DNA of 64,000 nucleotides, taken from contig NW_004955447.1 in NCBI RefSeq assembly GCF_000276665.1, positions 14,676,978 to 14,740,977 on the forward strand, written 5' to 3'. The position numbers and the translations under genes are program-made. The notes beneath the pieces were generated by a model. It searched no databases. It was given only the letters and a program-made list of their open reading frames with translations, and was not told where the DNA came from. This stretch comes from Chinchilla lanigera. Its lineage: Eukaryota; Chordata; Mammalia; Rodentia; Chinchillidae. This document shows positions 1 through 12,739 of this stretch, piece by piece. Position 1 is the first letter of the stretch. Every line of letters starts with the position of its first letter.

Positions 1-26
1 AGAGAGAGAGAGAGAGAGAGAGAGAG
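1..26. repeat. (AG)n microsatellite, cut by window edge
   Basis: Thirteen perfect AG units at the very start of the window, then a short G run. Its full length is not visible. Confidence 0.95.
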
Positions 27-2684
27 GGGGAAACACAGGCTAAGGCAGGGCTTTTCTGATTATGTGTTTGCTTCCTGTTTCTCTATTAGAGGATTCTTCC
101 TTAAAGACTTAGGTACATGCAGTTTGGGATGCACTTTGCCACGGATTAACACTGACTTGAAGGACATAATACATTTAGGAAGGCTACTAACTTCCAAGAC
201 TCTAGGGCAGGCTGGGCATTTTTGCAGAGCAGGGTTCAGTTCCAACAGTTGTGTTGCCATGGAAACAGATGCTCCAATCCCAGCTACTGGTTGCTTGTTG
301 AAGGAATTTAAACTAACACATATGAAGGCAACACTTACGAATGAAACAGGAAGCAGCAGGTTAAAAAGAAAAAAACCTGCAAGGTAAAGAAAGGAAATGA
401 AGTTCAAATCCTGTTACCTTCTCTTCCATCTCACTTCCGGCTCCAGGCAGGTTCAGAGGACTTGGAGAACTTGGCGTATCACTGGACTGGAACAACAGAG
501 GAGGCGCTCAAGTCAGACACTGGAACAGGAAGTTCTGGGCAAATAACCAGACGCCGCCTGTGCCCGGGCAGGGCCGCCCCCTCCTCCACGCTGGGGGCGT
601 CTGGCCCCCAACAGCTGTGGTGGGCTCTGCTGAGGAGGACAGGCTCAATAACGGGGGCTGAGGACCTCTTCCCGAGGTCAATGCGTTTCCCATCCAGGGG
701 GCCCCATGCCAGGCCTGGGCTTCTCCCCACAGCCTGAGAGAAGCTGAGCTGTTCACTCGCCCCCCGGCCCGGGGAGTGAGGCTGCGCTCCACACGTGGCT
801 CCGCCTCGGGCTCCGGCCTGGCCGGCACCTGCCAGCCCTCACCTGCCGGCACCTCCCCTCGGTGCGAGGGTGGAAGACGGCCTCCCAGTGCCACGGGCAG
901 GGAGCTGGACTGCGAAGGGAGTGGAGGGAGCAGGAACTCAGGCAGGAAGGGGAGGGGGCGGCTGGAGACCCACCCCAGGGTGCTAGGCACGCGCTGGGCT
1001 CACGCCAGCCCGACACCCCACCTTCCCGATGGCCCTCGCTACCGCGCTACCTGCCAACTCATGTCACCACTTCTACACAAGCTCCCCTCTTCCAGGGTGC
1101 TGTCCGCTGGCCCTGCCTGTCCATTCTCTGTACTACGCGTAGACAGCAAACTCAGACCAGACTGTGAGGCTGCCCTGCAGAATTCCTGAGGCAGCCCCCT
1201 CTGCAGAAGAGCATCGCCACAGATTTCCCCCTTTCCCGGTGGGCTGCACGCCTGACTGGCCCTGCTTCCCGCCCGGCCACACTCCTGCCTCCTGGTTCGC
1301 TTTCACACGAGCTCAGTCGCATGGCGACCTCGACGCCGCTCACTGTCCACTAGACCATCCTTCCACTTGTGCCGGCAGCTCTGCCCGCAGCCACACACCT
1401 CAGGCTGTGACCTCTCCGCTCCTCACTTTCACGCAGCCCTGTTTTGTTTTCCGTGCAGCCAGTATTCTTCTGGGCCCGAAGTGACTGTATTTATCTATTT
1501 GCTGGCCACTCATTAGGAAGCAAACTGCATGGAGTTTGGGCTCATCCTGCTCATCTTCTAAAGCCCACGTCCCACGTCTGAGTCCAGGTCTGCGGCACAG
1601 ACAGCTCCCTCCCCGCGAGGCCTCAGGGACCGCTGTCAGAGCTCACAGGGACTGGGCCGCTGCTTCCGTCCTTGCGCTCTGTCTGGCATCGGCTTGTAGA
1701 GCAGTGGGGGGACTGGGGCTCACCCCTGCCTCACCCCCACCCGCAGAGTACCGATGTGTATGAGCGCAGGGGTGTGAGGCCAGGCCCAGGCGGCGGGGGC
1801 ACCAGGGTGGAGCATCCTCCTCCTCTTCCCTTCTGAGTTTTCCTCTGCAAATCACTTATCTCAGTGCTCTCAGGATGACAGCATGCCTTGCTCCGCTTTA
1901 ATACCGACCTCCCTGAGTACAGGCACCTCAGCAGGCAGAACTGAGAACATGTGGTTTTCTTCCTACCTGAAGCCCCACCCCTCACCTACAGAGAGCCTGC
2001 CCGGCTGATGGCAGGCCTTCCGCTGCCTGCTGTCTTTCCGGCAGGGGTGTGAGGGCCCCTTTGTGCGGACGAGCTCTCCATTCCGGGTGTGCGGTCTCCG
2101 CTCGAGGGTCGCGGGTGAGTTCAGACAGCGCGGTGTGAACACAACTTTCTGTCACACACAGGGCCTTCAAGCCAGCCCGTTCGCTGTGTTTGGCCTCACT
2201 GACCCCGGCTGCCTTCTTTCCTCATTTTCGTTTCCATCAGTCCAGTGCAATAAGCCATCACGCAGTGCAACTAAGCAGGCACTGACTGAGTCCTTGGAGA
2301 CCCAGGAGTGGAAGGTGCGGGTGCCTGCGGGGGTCAGGTGAGGACAGTCACACGGACAGAGCGCAGATGTGGGGGGGCGTTGTGGAAGAAGTGGGGAAGA
2401 CTCACAGCAGAGGCCCGGAGGACACAAGCTCGGAGTGAGGCCAGGGAGGGCCCTGCGCATGGGGGTACAGCCTGAGAGCTGAGGGCACGTGGAAGGCTCC
2501 CTTCTTCTGGTGGGCCCCAGGAAGGGGCACCTGCGCAGGAAGTGCCCTCCAGCCCCGAGCCACTCCTCAGCAAAGCTTCTCCCACCTGCTCCCTCCACCA
2601 CAGGCCGCAGCGCACCGGATGCCCTGTCCGATGCCCACCGCCCTGCCCGGCTTCCGAGCCCTCCCTGTTCCCCCGCCAGCTCAC
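27..2684 (-). other. CRACD: CRACD intron 3' of exon 2685-2849, GC-rich
   Basis: Intron following the 2685-2849 exon; the next exon is off the left edge. The stretch is GC-rich with scattered CpG, strongest at about 560-1030. It has many short open frames on both strands, none with splice context or recognisable protein similarity. I saw no clear SINE or LTR in it. It is best read as intronic DNA; a regulatory role is possible but unsupported. Confidence 0.6.
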
Positions 2685-2849
2685 TTTGTTCTCGGTGTCT
2701 GAGCGGACGATGTCCTGCTGGGCCACAGTGTCCATGGGACTGGTCAGGAACAGGTCCTCTTCTGAGCTGGCGTCTCCACTGCCCGCCTTCTTCACGGGAA
2801 CGGCATTGGGTGGCCTCTGCCCAAACTTGATATTCTTGCCCAGCTGTCG
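2685..2849 (-). CDS. CRACD: CRACD internal coding exon (third visible), 55 codons
   Basis: Seen: on the minus strand a pyrimidine-rich acceptor ending CAG (2850-2852) precedes CGACAGCTG (Arg-Gln-Leu), and the exon ends in GAGAACAAA followed by donor GTGAGC (2679-2684). The 165 nt are exactly 55 codons with no stop, phase 0 at both ends. The peptide starts RQLGKNIKFGQ and holds an acidic, Ser-rich stretch (SGDASSEEDLFLTSP), ending SDTENK. It joins in frame to the exon at 9618-9753, whose last codons are KALQ. Family knowledge: CRACD is a cytoplasmic actin regulator that binds the actin capping protein and blocks its capping activity. This exon lies in the conserved N-terminal region (DUF4592 as I remember it), before the part reported to bind capping protein. 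The long following exon is expected off the left edge. CRACDL is the alternative, but its matching segment diverges more as I remember it. Confidence 0.88.
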
Positions 2850-5800
2850 CTGGAGAGGAACAAAAGAATGACATTTCTGAAGCAGTGAGGCGATCTCTAA
2901 AACCACAGTGAGGTTTCCCAGCATAGCTAGGGAGCACCCAGCCATGGGCTCAGCACGGCTGCTTTCTAACGCACCGCCTCGAGGCCCGTGCACTCGCTCC
3001 CACGGTGCGGTCATTGTCTCGGGCCTCTTCCCTGCCCCACTGCAAACCGGGAGCTCCTTCTTCCAGCTGCCTCCTGGGGAAAGGCCCACCTTTTTCTAGT
3101 GGATACAAGGGTCGTCTTTCTGAAGCAAAAATTGGAGTATGTGATTTGCATTTTTACTCCGTAAGTCTAAAGAAGTCTATTACAAGTACAACGATTACAT
3201 AGACTGCAGTTGTAGGAAATGTAGGAAGCACAGAAATGAAGACTCTCAGGACAGGTGCCACACGGGAACCCTCAGCCCCCTCCAGGGACGCTTCCTGTGA
3301 GCTTCCCCGCAGCCTGGCTCGCGGCCCCACGTCCAGGCCTCGTGCTCTGGCCTCACAGTCAAGGTGCCTCAGGCCACACAAGCCTGTGAGTCCCGCTCAG
3401 GGCTGAAATCACACCGGGACGGGCACCACCCGGTCTCCTCCGCCTTCGCTGCAAGCACGCGGTGTGAAACGGGCCTGGTGGGGCCGGCGGGGAGAAGGAC
3501 CGTGGCTGGGCTGATTGCTGGCCTGCAGTAGCTGGAAGGATAAGGGGAAGGGACCAAGACACGGGGCCCAGCTAGGAAGGTGAACAATTTTTGGAAGCAG
3601 ATAAGGGGCAGACTGGAAAAGGACCAGTGTCTCCAGATATGGCCCAGGGTACCCTGGTGGGGGCTCCCCACCCAAGAGTCACTGCCTCAGATGGCTGCTT
3701 TACTTGGGCTTCATCATCCTCTTGCGCAGCAAAAAGATGTCTCTGACATTTCTTCAGTCTAGCTCAGATTTAATCCCGCAGGGCTGCACAGGACTCAGCA
3801 CTTAGTCCAACCTCTCACTCTGCAAAAAAGCTCCGAAGTGCAGTGGAGGTGGGAGGAGTGAGCGCGCGCAAAGGAACGTGGGCTCAGCCCTCTAGTGTCA
3901 CACTCGGGGTCATTCGCACCGTGCTCCACGGGCTCCCACAGCTCTGACACCGTCCTTCCTTCCTGCTCGGCGGTTATACAGGCGATGGTGCAGCATTTTT
4001 AATACTTGTCTGAAGTTCCCTGGCAGAAGAAGCCCTTGGGCCAAATGCCCTGTCTCCCACCCACTTGTGCCCAGCTTCCCCCCAGCCCAGCCTGGGCAGC
4101 AGTGAACTGCAGACACATGACAGAGGTGCTCGAGCCTGCCCTCCCCGCGCCCTCCCAGACCCGCATGCCAAGTCAGGAACGCGGCAAAGCCAGGCTTTGA
4201 ACCCCCTGCTGGACAGGCCTGAGCAGGGCTCCTGGGCCCGGGCAAGGCTGCACATCCAAAGCCCGGGAGAAATGCAGCCAGGGAGGGGAGGGCAGCTTCA
4301 GCAGCCTGAGGGGTCGCAGGGAGCAGAAGGCTGAGAGAGGGTGTCTCCCGAAACAAGTCCAGCAGGAAGCAGCAGTTAGTATCTAGTCTACACAGGTCAA
4401 CAAGCAGGCACAGTTAGGACAGCCAAGGAGTTAGACGAGAGGACACAGAGTTACAAAGCCACAGGCCCGTCCCGCTTGTCTGCCCTGGGAGATGGGGTGG
4501 GAACCTGGGCTAAGACGTGGGGAAGATCCTGTGTCCCCCGGGCCACCGTTCCCTGGGTGCCGGCTGAGAGCCGGAAACTGCACAGTCCCCATCCGCCAGG
4601 GACACTTCGTGTCGGCAGAGTCTGCTGCTTGCCAGCGCTCCTGAGCGCCCCAGGTCAGGGCATTTTAAAAAATTAATACAAAATAGCTGTCCATATCCAC
4701 GGAGCATGGTGTGCCATTTCAGTACCTGCCTACACGGTGTAATGATCAAATCAGGAAGATGGGTAGACCCATCAGCTCAACACGCAGCATGCCGCTGTGT
4801 CGGGAACACTCAAAATTCCCTTTTCTAACAACAGGTTCCCGTTAAGCACAGCCGCCCCACTGTGCTGTGGAACGCCGGAGCCTCCTCCTCCTCCTGGCCG
4901 CGCCGCGCCGCGGACCAGCCGAGATGAAGGCGTTTGCTGTGCCCACAACGGGGAGGACAACTCTGTGATGCCTTTCCCGGCCTAACTCTCATGCCATAAA
5001 GTGAGGACTTTTGCCACCACTGAAAGAAGAAAAAAAAAGAATAAACATGCGAATACCTCCCCAGGACCCTTTCTGGAATACTGATGTTGGTCTATTCTAA
5101 TTCTTAAGGGACAGAGAGAAATGTGGCCAAACGCAGTCACGGTCTAGACTGCAGTGAAGTCCCAACGGGGTGACGACTGCGGCCTCAAACGGAAATACAC
5201 AGAATAGGAACAGGAACGGTGGCACACGGACACGGAGGGAGAGCGCTAAAGCGGCAGAGTGAGAGGAAGGAGCCAGGACAGAGGCCGGGAAGGAGGAGGA
5301 GCACAAAGGGCCCTCGGGACCAGCGGGGACCCTGGGTCAGAGGGAGGGAACGAGAAAGTGTGTGGAAGGGTTAGTTTATCGCACACATTCGTTCATCCTG
5401 GAGAAAGAGCGGCACTGCTGCTCCTTCCACGGTGAGACGTGTCTCGTGCACAAGCTGACCCGAGATGTCCCCAGGGAACGGGCGCGGCCGGTGGCCAAGC
5501 GCTTAGGAGTGGCGCTGAGGCCCGGAGCCGGCGAGGCCGTGTGCAGACAAGCCTGTGCTCGGACTCACGCCCGCAGCTGTCAGGTGCGGGGTGTGGGCCA
5601 GCGCCCGGTGACCCCGGGGCCCACGGACAAGGCCTCACGCCCGCACTCTTCCTGCACTGTGCCTGCAGGTGCCTCCCTGTGGCTGCCTCGGTGAGGCTGG
5701 GCTGTTGTGACACTGTGTGAGATGCAGAGACGACTAAAAGGTTACTGCTCAAACCCACCTGATGATCTCGAGTGTCACATGAATTGACTGCGTGTGGCTT

Positions 5801-8066
5801 TTTTGTTACTTTACTTTGCCCACTAATCAGGCATTGTCACGACAGGAGCTACGATCTAAGTGAGGAGTCACTGAAAAGCAGACTGACAGGAGGCGGCGGC
5901 CCTTAAGTCCAGAGAGGTAAAAGAGCGCTCTCTCCCACTTTAAAAAGACACCTGTGAGCTCCGTCTACACACCGCAAGGATAGCCAGAGGCGAGAGAGCC
6001 GGCTTGTGCCTGCATTGCCGGTCTACTTTGCCGCTGGCTGTGAAAGGAGTCACTGTTGGAACTGGAATGCGGACTAGAAGGAGCTGTATTTTATTCACTC
6101 AGATTGGGTCGTTTTGTTGCGCTATGGAATGCTGGAGAACGATGTTACAGGAATGCACATCCATATTTATGAGGCTTGTGCCTATGGTGTGCAAATGCCA
6201 AGCGCATCACATTCTGTAGCTCCCTCCTTGCCAGCATCTAGAATTTCCCAGATTTTTCCACAGACATTCTTCAAGCCATGTCTGCAAGAGCAAAGCAGAG
6301 GAAAAATAAAGTTGCTGCCTTCCTGAGCAAACTAGACACTGTCACTAAGGTGAAGTCTAGGAAAAGAAAAGGCACGCTGATTTAAAGGCACCTGGCCTAA
6401 GCAGCAGCTAGGAGCAGGCATTTACTCTCTGCACTCTCATACGTATGACTTCGATATTATTAAGTACAATTCAGGCCAGCGGCAGACACTAGCTACTGGG
6501 AGTGATTTCCCTCTTTCCCCCAGTATCCGTGGTACAAATACACATTCCCAACGCAAGTGTGGGAGAATTCCAAAAACCTCCTGGGGCTCAGGCTGTGATA
6601 TCCCCGGGTGTGGTCCCTGGCATACACCTCACAGCCTGGTCTGATCTCCAGTGAGCAGGCTCCCTCCCTGGGCCGTGTCTGTGGGAAGCTCGGGTAGGGT
6701 CAAGGTCACGGTCGCCCAGATGCAGTGACATGCACAGTGTCACAGCTGCCTGGTTCCATCCAGACTGCAGAAACTGGAGGGGCCTTACAGCCGCTCGTGT
6801 CCCGCCTCTCCTTCACTGTTCAGGCGGGGAAACACTGTCAGAGCGCGTGAGTGACTTCACCAGAGGCCACAACTCCGCTTTCATTTCACTGCATTCTCTC
6901 ATTCATTCAGATGCTGTTCATTCCACTGGCCCACAAAGCAAATGACTCCTTACATACAGAATCCATCAAAAGCACGCCACTGTTCTTTGCAATACCTGTG
7001 CTGTTCATTAAAATAGTCTCAACATGCACATTATTTTTACACTCAGAAAAATATGCAGTGTTTCTTCCAAAACGTTTAATCAGTCGCCACAGACATGTTG
7101 GTAGGTGGCAGAGTCACGTTACTCAGGAAAGGGCAGGCTGATGTGTGCCGCACTGTTACTCTGTACTCAGCGGAGAGACGCTAACAGCTGCAGGTGCATT
7201 GTTCTGACGGTTCTAGGGGCAATGACAATGTGTGAACGCTAGAGGGCAATCTTTTCAAACGCATTAGTACAGACGCCCTTTCCTTGACTTCTGACAGTCC
7301 CAAGGGCTGGGCAGTTTCCTAAGCCACAGAAAAATGTCATTTTTCTTTTTAATGGCATTTAGTAGAAATCTCATTTCAAGAGAATGTCTTAACCATGTGG
7401 CTAATCAGTTTCTAGAACATTTACTGTCAAATAGGTGATATCTAATTCTTGTCTTTTGAAAAATGAACACACACAAATACACAAAGACAATTCCAGACAT
7501 AAATACATACATGCCTCTGACACGGCTGAACTCTATGATTCCATGCTGGAGTCTACGAGGGGGCGGTCTCTTGTGCTGCTTACTAAGCATCAATACCAGC
7601 ATAACGTTGTCATGAAAAAATGCAAAGCATTCATGCAAGTTAATAAAGTTACAACTATTTCTCCGACTTACCAGGAACATACTGCTTAGTCGACTGAAAA
7701 ATAAAGCACAGTCTTTTGGGGGAGATACAGTTATATCTTAGGTCACTCCAAAATTACATTTGCTAAGATCATGGTCCCCATTTCCCTCCCTGAAGAGCAA
7801 AGCCTTTTTTTATATTTTTAAAAATACCATTACAGAGCTGAAAGGAAGCTTGGGAATTCATGCAGTGAAGGTAAATTAGGCAGACTTGGCAAAAGTAGGT
7901 GCTCCCGAACTAAATACTCAAGTCCTCAAATCAAATGATTACCCTGCTTTACTCACATTCCTCTTCCTGCGTTAACAGAACTGTCGCTTCAGGGAAGTTG
8001 GTCATTTTACATTTTATTGATGAGACCAGATTATGGAAAATAATTTTACTGTTAGCAGAAATCATT

Positions 8067-8126
8067 TTTATCAAATTTTTATCAAATTTCTATCTTTTAT
8101 CACATTTTTATCAAATTTCTATCTTT
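8067..8126. repeat. Short AT-rich tandem repeat
   Basis: Three to four imperfect copies of a unit of roughly 15-30 bp with the cores TTTTTATCAAATTT and CTATCTTTT. Probably replication slippage in AT-rich intron DNA. Confidence 0.7.
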
Positions 8127-8227
8127 TCAATTCTTCATGCACAGTTATGTATTTTTTACAGCCCTAAATCCATTTCTGGGGGTGACAGTGGCATGTGTTA
8201 TGATGTTACACAAAAGGTATCATTTAA

Positions 8228-8314
8228 GGGGCCGGAGATGTAGCTCAGCGATACAAGCACCTGCCTGGCAAGCACAAGGTCCTGAGTTCAATTCCTGATA
8301 CCACACACACACAC
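8228..8314 (+). mobile_element. ID-type SINE (tRNA-Ala derived)
   Basis: Starts GGGGCCGGAGATGTAGCTCA, has a B-box-like GAGTTCAATTCC and ends in a CA-rich tail. The 16-bp flanking copies (8212-8227 and 8315-8330) differ at one base, which marks an L1-mobilised insertion. Confidence 0.93.
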
Positions 8315-9617
8315 AAAAGATATCATTTAAGACAATAGGCACTTGTCCACTTTTTAAAGACATTCTAGATTGTAAATCCAGCTATCATGGGTGAAATTCT
8401 GCATGTCTTTCCTCTTAGAAAGGGATACAATGAGCTGGGGTTTGGGACTTATTAAGAATAATGTTCAAGGAATAAACAGACTAGAAGGAAGAGATGGGTC
8501 AAGTTTTCCCCACCTATCTGTACCCTCCTCTCTCTCCAAACTCTGAGAGGTTATAGCTTCTTTTTTCTTTAAAGTCTAGAAACGGTGAGAGCTCGGCCAG
8601 CTACCACCGAGCGTGCCACCCGATTATCAAGTGCTGGGATCCGAAGGCCCGGCGTGGCTGCCTCGGAGGGGCTCTGCCCTCGGCACTGGCGCAAAGGTGC
8701 GGGCAAGCCTGGGCTTGGGTCCAGGGTGCTGGCTACTTCCCCATCTGCTCCCTTCAGCTCAGCACGTGTGGAAGCGTGGCCACATACTGCTCGCAGAGCA
8801 CACTGCTCATGTGCAGTAGAAGTAAGGGCATTTCAGGAAAACAGTTTTGAGTGTGAAGTTTCACTGTCTAATACTGCTCAGGCCAGCTGCTCCTGTACTC
8901 TCATTCGTTCACTCACTGCTGCTGACACAGATGGGAGTCAGCACCCCAGGGCCCTCTCTTCACAACCCGGCAGCCCCCACGTACCCCACCTCAGCGCAGC
9001 GCCTGCTTAGGCATTGCTCCCGGCTGAGGGAATCCTCCCAAGAGGCAGACTGCAGGGATAGACCCAAGTCTCTTTGCTTTCCTTGCTTTTCCTGGAGTCC
9101 CTGGCATTTCAGTCCCACTTGGTTAAGAATTATTTTATTGTGTTTGCATTGCTAGGGAGTCACCCGAGTCAACATGCATGAGGGAGACTGGCCATTCTGC
9201 AGCGTGCGTGCGGGAGTCTGCGGTGTCTTCTGAGACATGGTGGCTGGGGAACCGGATCTACAAACACAGCAGTGACCGGGACTTTACAGTGGCTGTGTGC
9301 GGGGCAGACGGTTCAGGCTGACTCAGTGGTCAGGAACTCTTTCTCCCCCGCAAGCCCTCAGCTTCCCCTGCGCCCTGTCCTCATGCCCGGCCGGAGAGGA
9401 GGGAACCGCTGGAGGGGAAGGATGAGGGGCGAGGACGGGCCCTGCAGGTGGTAGGTACAGTGTGAGGATGCACTCACACAGGGGTACGGAACTTCGCAGC
9501 AGGAGTGACCCCTGAGCGCCCCCTGCGTCAGCCAAGGACGAGCTGGGGTCGTCTCCGCTTCCGCCCGCAGCAGGGCCCGTCCTCCGGCTCTGACCTTGCA
9601 GTCGCAGGCTGTCTTAC

Positions 9618-9753
9618 CTGAAGAGCTTTGACTTTGCCCAGGATGTTGTCCTGTGACATTGCTTGGACTGTCTGCTCACTTTCTGCTCCCCCATCAGGGA
9701 TAAAAATACTGTCATGGGAAAGCGCCCGAGTTCCCACAGAACAGTTGAAGGAC
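9618..9753 (-). CDS. CRACD: CRACD internal coding exon (second visible), 136 nt
   Basis: Seen: acceptor ATTCCAG (9754-9760) and donor GTAAGAC (9611-9617) on the minus strand border 136 nt. The first G completes an AGG arginine codon begun by the exon at 29428-29599. The following 45 codons read SFNCSVGTRALSHDSIFIPD, then GGAESEQTVQAMSQDN and ILGKVKALQ, with no stop. The exon ends in phase 0 and joins the exon at 2685-2849. Recognition: the GTRAxSHDSIFIPDGGAESE block is what I know as the very start of human CRACD (KIAA1211); CRACDL has a shorter related SHDSIFIP block. Odd point: the residue before GTRA is Val here (GTG, 9735-9737), where I recall the initiator Met of the standard human entry. 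The open frame through the upstream exon therefore implies a longer N-terminus in this species. Confidence 0.9.
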
Positions 9754-10286
9754 CTGGAATGCAAATCACGTGCTTCATTTTATTAGGATGATAAAGTTTC
9801 TTTTGGCAATTCAGCTTGCTGTTCCCGATTGGAGGGACTCCACCCATACTCCCTGTGTTGCTCAGAAAGCACGCCAGCGCTCCGGCCCTTCCTGCTGTGG
9901 GTCGGCCAAGGAGCTGGGGAGACGAAGTGGCCCCAGGAGTAGAGAGCAGGGCTCCTACACAACCCGGGTTCAGAGCCGCTGCAGAACTTACTGGGAGGAG
10001 CCTTTCCCAAAGGAGCGCTATCAGGTTTGCCCCAGGAAGTCTCACCACCCCGCATTTACCAAGTAACAAGCAGGTGTGGAAGGAAGGAGCAAGAACTTCG
10101 TCCGCATGACAGTAACTCCGGCAGGGAGGACACATCTACACCAGACACCGGGAGGAGGACTAGAAATGCAGAGAGGGGTGGCCAGTGCCTGAGGGTTCAG
10201 AGCAAGGGGAGAAATGTGTGTTGCGGCCACTGACAGGCTTCACACCTGCCGGATACCTTACGGGGCTGGGGACAACTGCCACGGTT

Positions 10287-10692
10287 TGATATTTAGTGAG
10301 GGTCCCCCAGGGGTTCCTGAGTTGGAAGCGTGGTCCTCGCCGTGGTGACGCTAAGGGCTGGTAAAACCTGTAAGAGGTGGGACCTCAGCCCGAGGGCGCT
10401 GCTCTCTGAAGTAACTGAAGAAGTTCTCAGGGGACCCTGGCTGGTTCCCAGGTGTCGTTACAGAAGAGCAAGCCTGGTCCCGCTGCCACCCTCTGGCTTC
10501 CTTCTTGCCAGGCGAGCTGCCCCTCTTGCACATGTCCTGCCATGATGGCATCTGCCATGGTGGGATGTAGCCAGGGAGCACTGACAAGAACTGGCACCGT
10601 GCGATTTGGACTTGCAGCCTCCCAAACCGTGAGCTAAGAAAACACTATTCTTCGTTTCCAGCCTCCGGTACTTTGTGACAGTAACTGAAAAC
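10287..10692 (+). mobile_element. ERVL-MaLR (MLT1-like) LTR, old
   Basis: The segment starts like a MaLR LTR (TGATATTTAGTGAGGGTCCC). It has the internal CTTCCTTCTTGCC and CATGATGGCATC blocks. It ends with the typical CCxAACCGTGAGCTAA, a TACTTTGTGACAGTAACTG block and ACA. Divergence is high, so the edges are approximate. Confidence 0.7.
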
Positions 10693-11239
10693 AGTTATTA
10701 TCAACGGACACCTAAAGGTTAGACGTCAAGGAGGTCTGGACTTCCACCTGACGTGAGCACAAGCAGTGTGAGTGCAGGAAAAGGACACCACAGAGGCAAA
10801 CTCTTCCTTACTTGGCATTCAGAACTACATTGCCCTTGGGGAAGAGCACCCGTGGAGACGGCCCGCCCCTCACAGGGTAGGAGGGCAGCTCAACACCCCG
10901 ATGGTTTGGAGCACATTTCTATGAGATCAGGCAAGACAGGCAGGACTCAGAGGGGTGAGTGGGTGTCACTTCCTCCTCCTCATTCCCAGAAAGAGGCCCC
11001 AGAAGGAGATTTTCTCAGACGGGAGAACAGCCAGCCCTGGAGGAAGCCCTTCCATCAGGGGCCTCTGCACAGAACTACAGGACATGGTGTGCAGGGTCCT
11101 GGGCGGCTGTGCTGTTCTGTGCCCAAGGCTAGACCCACTTGGGAAGACTGAGTCCCAAACTACGTCGCTTAATTTACCGGAGGCAGGAAGAACAGTAAAC
11201 GGAGCATTTGAGGGTTAGAGAAGAAAGACTGGGAGGCGA

Positions 11240-11470
11240 GCTTCTTGGGTGTGGGACTGCAGGCAATGGCAACAACATCCAACCTTTAGATAGATGAAAA
11301 CTCTGCTCGAATTTTACTTCATTATCTGAATTCATCCTCATCACCACCGTCTTGTTAGAGATGAAGCTTGGGATAAAAATCTTACCTAAAGCCATTCAAG
11401 TTGAAGAGGCAGAATGAGGACTTGAACTCAGACCTCTTGGGTACAACCTTGTACAGCCAGGTGTCACGCC
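11240..11470 (-). mobile_element. MIR SINE relic
   Basis: A reverse-orientation MIR pattern is visible: a degraded CATTATCTGAATTCATCCTCATCACC block, then AGAGGCAGAATGAGGACTTGAACTCAGACCT, the usual antisense of the MIR tRNA-like half. Strongly diverged, with approximate edges. Confidence 0.65.
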
Positions 11471-11877
11471 TCCAAGCATGGAAACCTTAAGAGTACTGTC
11501 CCCTGGGGGCAGGTGGGAGAGGAAGCAGGGTGCAAATGCCATGTGGGCTGGCGAATGGGAGGGCGGGAGACAACAAATAGCTAGACGAATGGTTGAGCCT
11601 TCAGGTAAATATGGGTTCTTGAGATTCATAATACTCAAAGCTTGTGTGGTTGGCACTGTTAATCTATTTATAGAGGAGAAACTAAGGCCTGATGACAGTC
11701 ATTTGTCAAGGGACTGTCTGCATGTGAATCTGATCCAGTCTCTGTCACTTGGTCTACTTGTTTTTAAGCAATGACCCTATATTATTTTAATTCCTATAGC
11801 CCATCTACAGTTTAAGTTTTTCAGCATTGATTTTTTCTCCTACAATGGCTATCCTGTTTCTTTGCATTTCTACATAA

Positions 11878-11880
<3 letters not shown>

Positions 11881-11929
<49 letters not shown>
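11881..11929. repeat. (CA)n microsatellite
   Basis: About 24 uninterrupted CA units. Alternating purine-pyrimidine DNA, likely length-polymorphic. Confidence 0.98.
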
Positions 11930-11932
<3 letters not shown>

Positions 11933-11949
11933 TCCATATTCTGGAGATT

Positions 11950-12660
11950 ACTTTTGTGATCCTATTAGATCAATATAATAGGGTCACATTAATAGGATCA
12001 CACTGGAATAAATGATGTCTATACAATATTGAATATTTTAATCCATGAACATGGGCCATCTCTGTATATTTAGATCACTTTTAATTTCTCTCAATAATGT
12101 TTTAGTAGCTTTCTGTATAGTTGTCTTACACATATTTTAGTAGGTTTATTCATAGATATTTGGAAGTTTTGAATTTTTGTAAATGATATAGGTTAAAATT
12201 TTTGTAAAGGTACACGTTAAAATTTTTATTTTCTGGTTTTATTGGTGGAATATAAAATACAACTGTTTCTATATGCTGGTCTTACAGACTGAAATGTTAA
12301 GTTTATTTACTAGCTATAATCATATGACTGTTAATTCTTTTGGATTTTTATGTGTATATAGTGAAGTTTTCTGCAATAAAACATCATTAATCCTTTTCAA
12401 TACTGCATCCCCCCCCCCGCCCCCGCGGTACCAGGAATCAAACTCACGACCTTGCGCTTGCCAGGCAGGCGCTGTGCCGCTGAGCTAAATCCCCAGTCCC
12501 TACTGCCCCTTACTGCATCTTTTTTTCCCTTTTTTTATATGGCACTAGAGAGAATCTTCAAAATTGAACAGAAGTGATGGTGAACTTTATAATGTACCTC
12601 AACTCAAGAGAAAACATTCAATATTTCATCAAGTATAGTAGCTATAGAATTTTAAAGGTC
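11950..12660 (-). mobile_element. L1 fragment, antisense, interrupted by an ID SINE
   Basis: The plus strand reads as the complement of L1 ORF2: TTAATCCATGAACATGGG, the ATTTAGATCACTTTTAATTTC block, then GAACAGAAGTGATGG. It is heavily decayed. An ID element sits inside at 12410-12510, and a further, older L1-like antisense stretch follows to about 13330. Confidence 0.7.
12410..12510 (-). mobile_element. ID SINE, minus orientation
   Basis: The plus strand shows GGTACCAGGAATCAAACTC, the antisense B box, then CGCTGAGCTAAATCCCCAG, the antisense A box and start. Flanking TACTGCATC (12401-12409 and 12511-12519) is a likely target-site duplication. Confidence 0.9.
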
Positions 12661-12739
12661 TGCTAGAATCACTGCTTCTTTAAAAAGGCACATGATCTGT
12701 CTTTTATTTATAGTAGATCAAAAATTTATCTCATTATCT

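Larger units (their letters stand above)
2850..9617 (-). other. CRACD: CRACD intron between exons 9618-9753 and 2685-2849
   Basis: A 6.77-kb intron by the exon borders. It is mostly unique sequence, GC-rich at 3250-5700 and AT-rich from about 6950 to 8580. It holds one ID SINE (8228-8314) and a small tandem array of an ATCAAATTTxTATC-like unit at about 8067-8126. I saw no exon-like frame with proper splice sites and no other confident element. Confidence 0.6.

Noticed and set aside
2334..3089. 251-codon minus open frame around the third CRACD exon
   Set aside because: Only 2685-2849 is exon; the flanks beyond the AG acceptor and GT donor are intron that happens to lack stops.
9528..9764. 78-codon minus frame with its own ATG just upstream of the second visible exon
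   Set aside because: The ATG lies in the intron before the AG acceptor and the frame runs past the GT donor. The in-frame splice to 29428-29599 explains the exon better.
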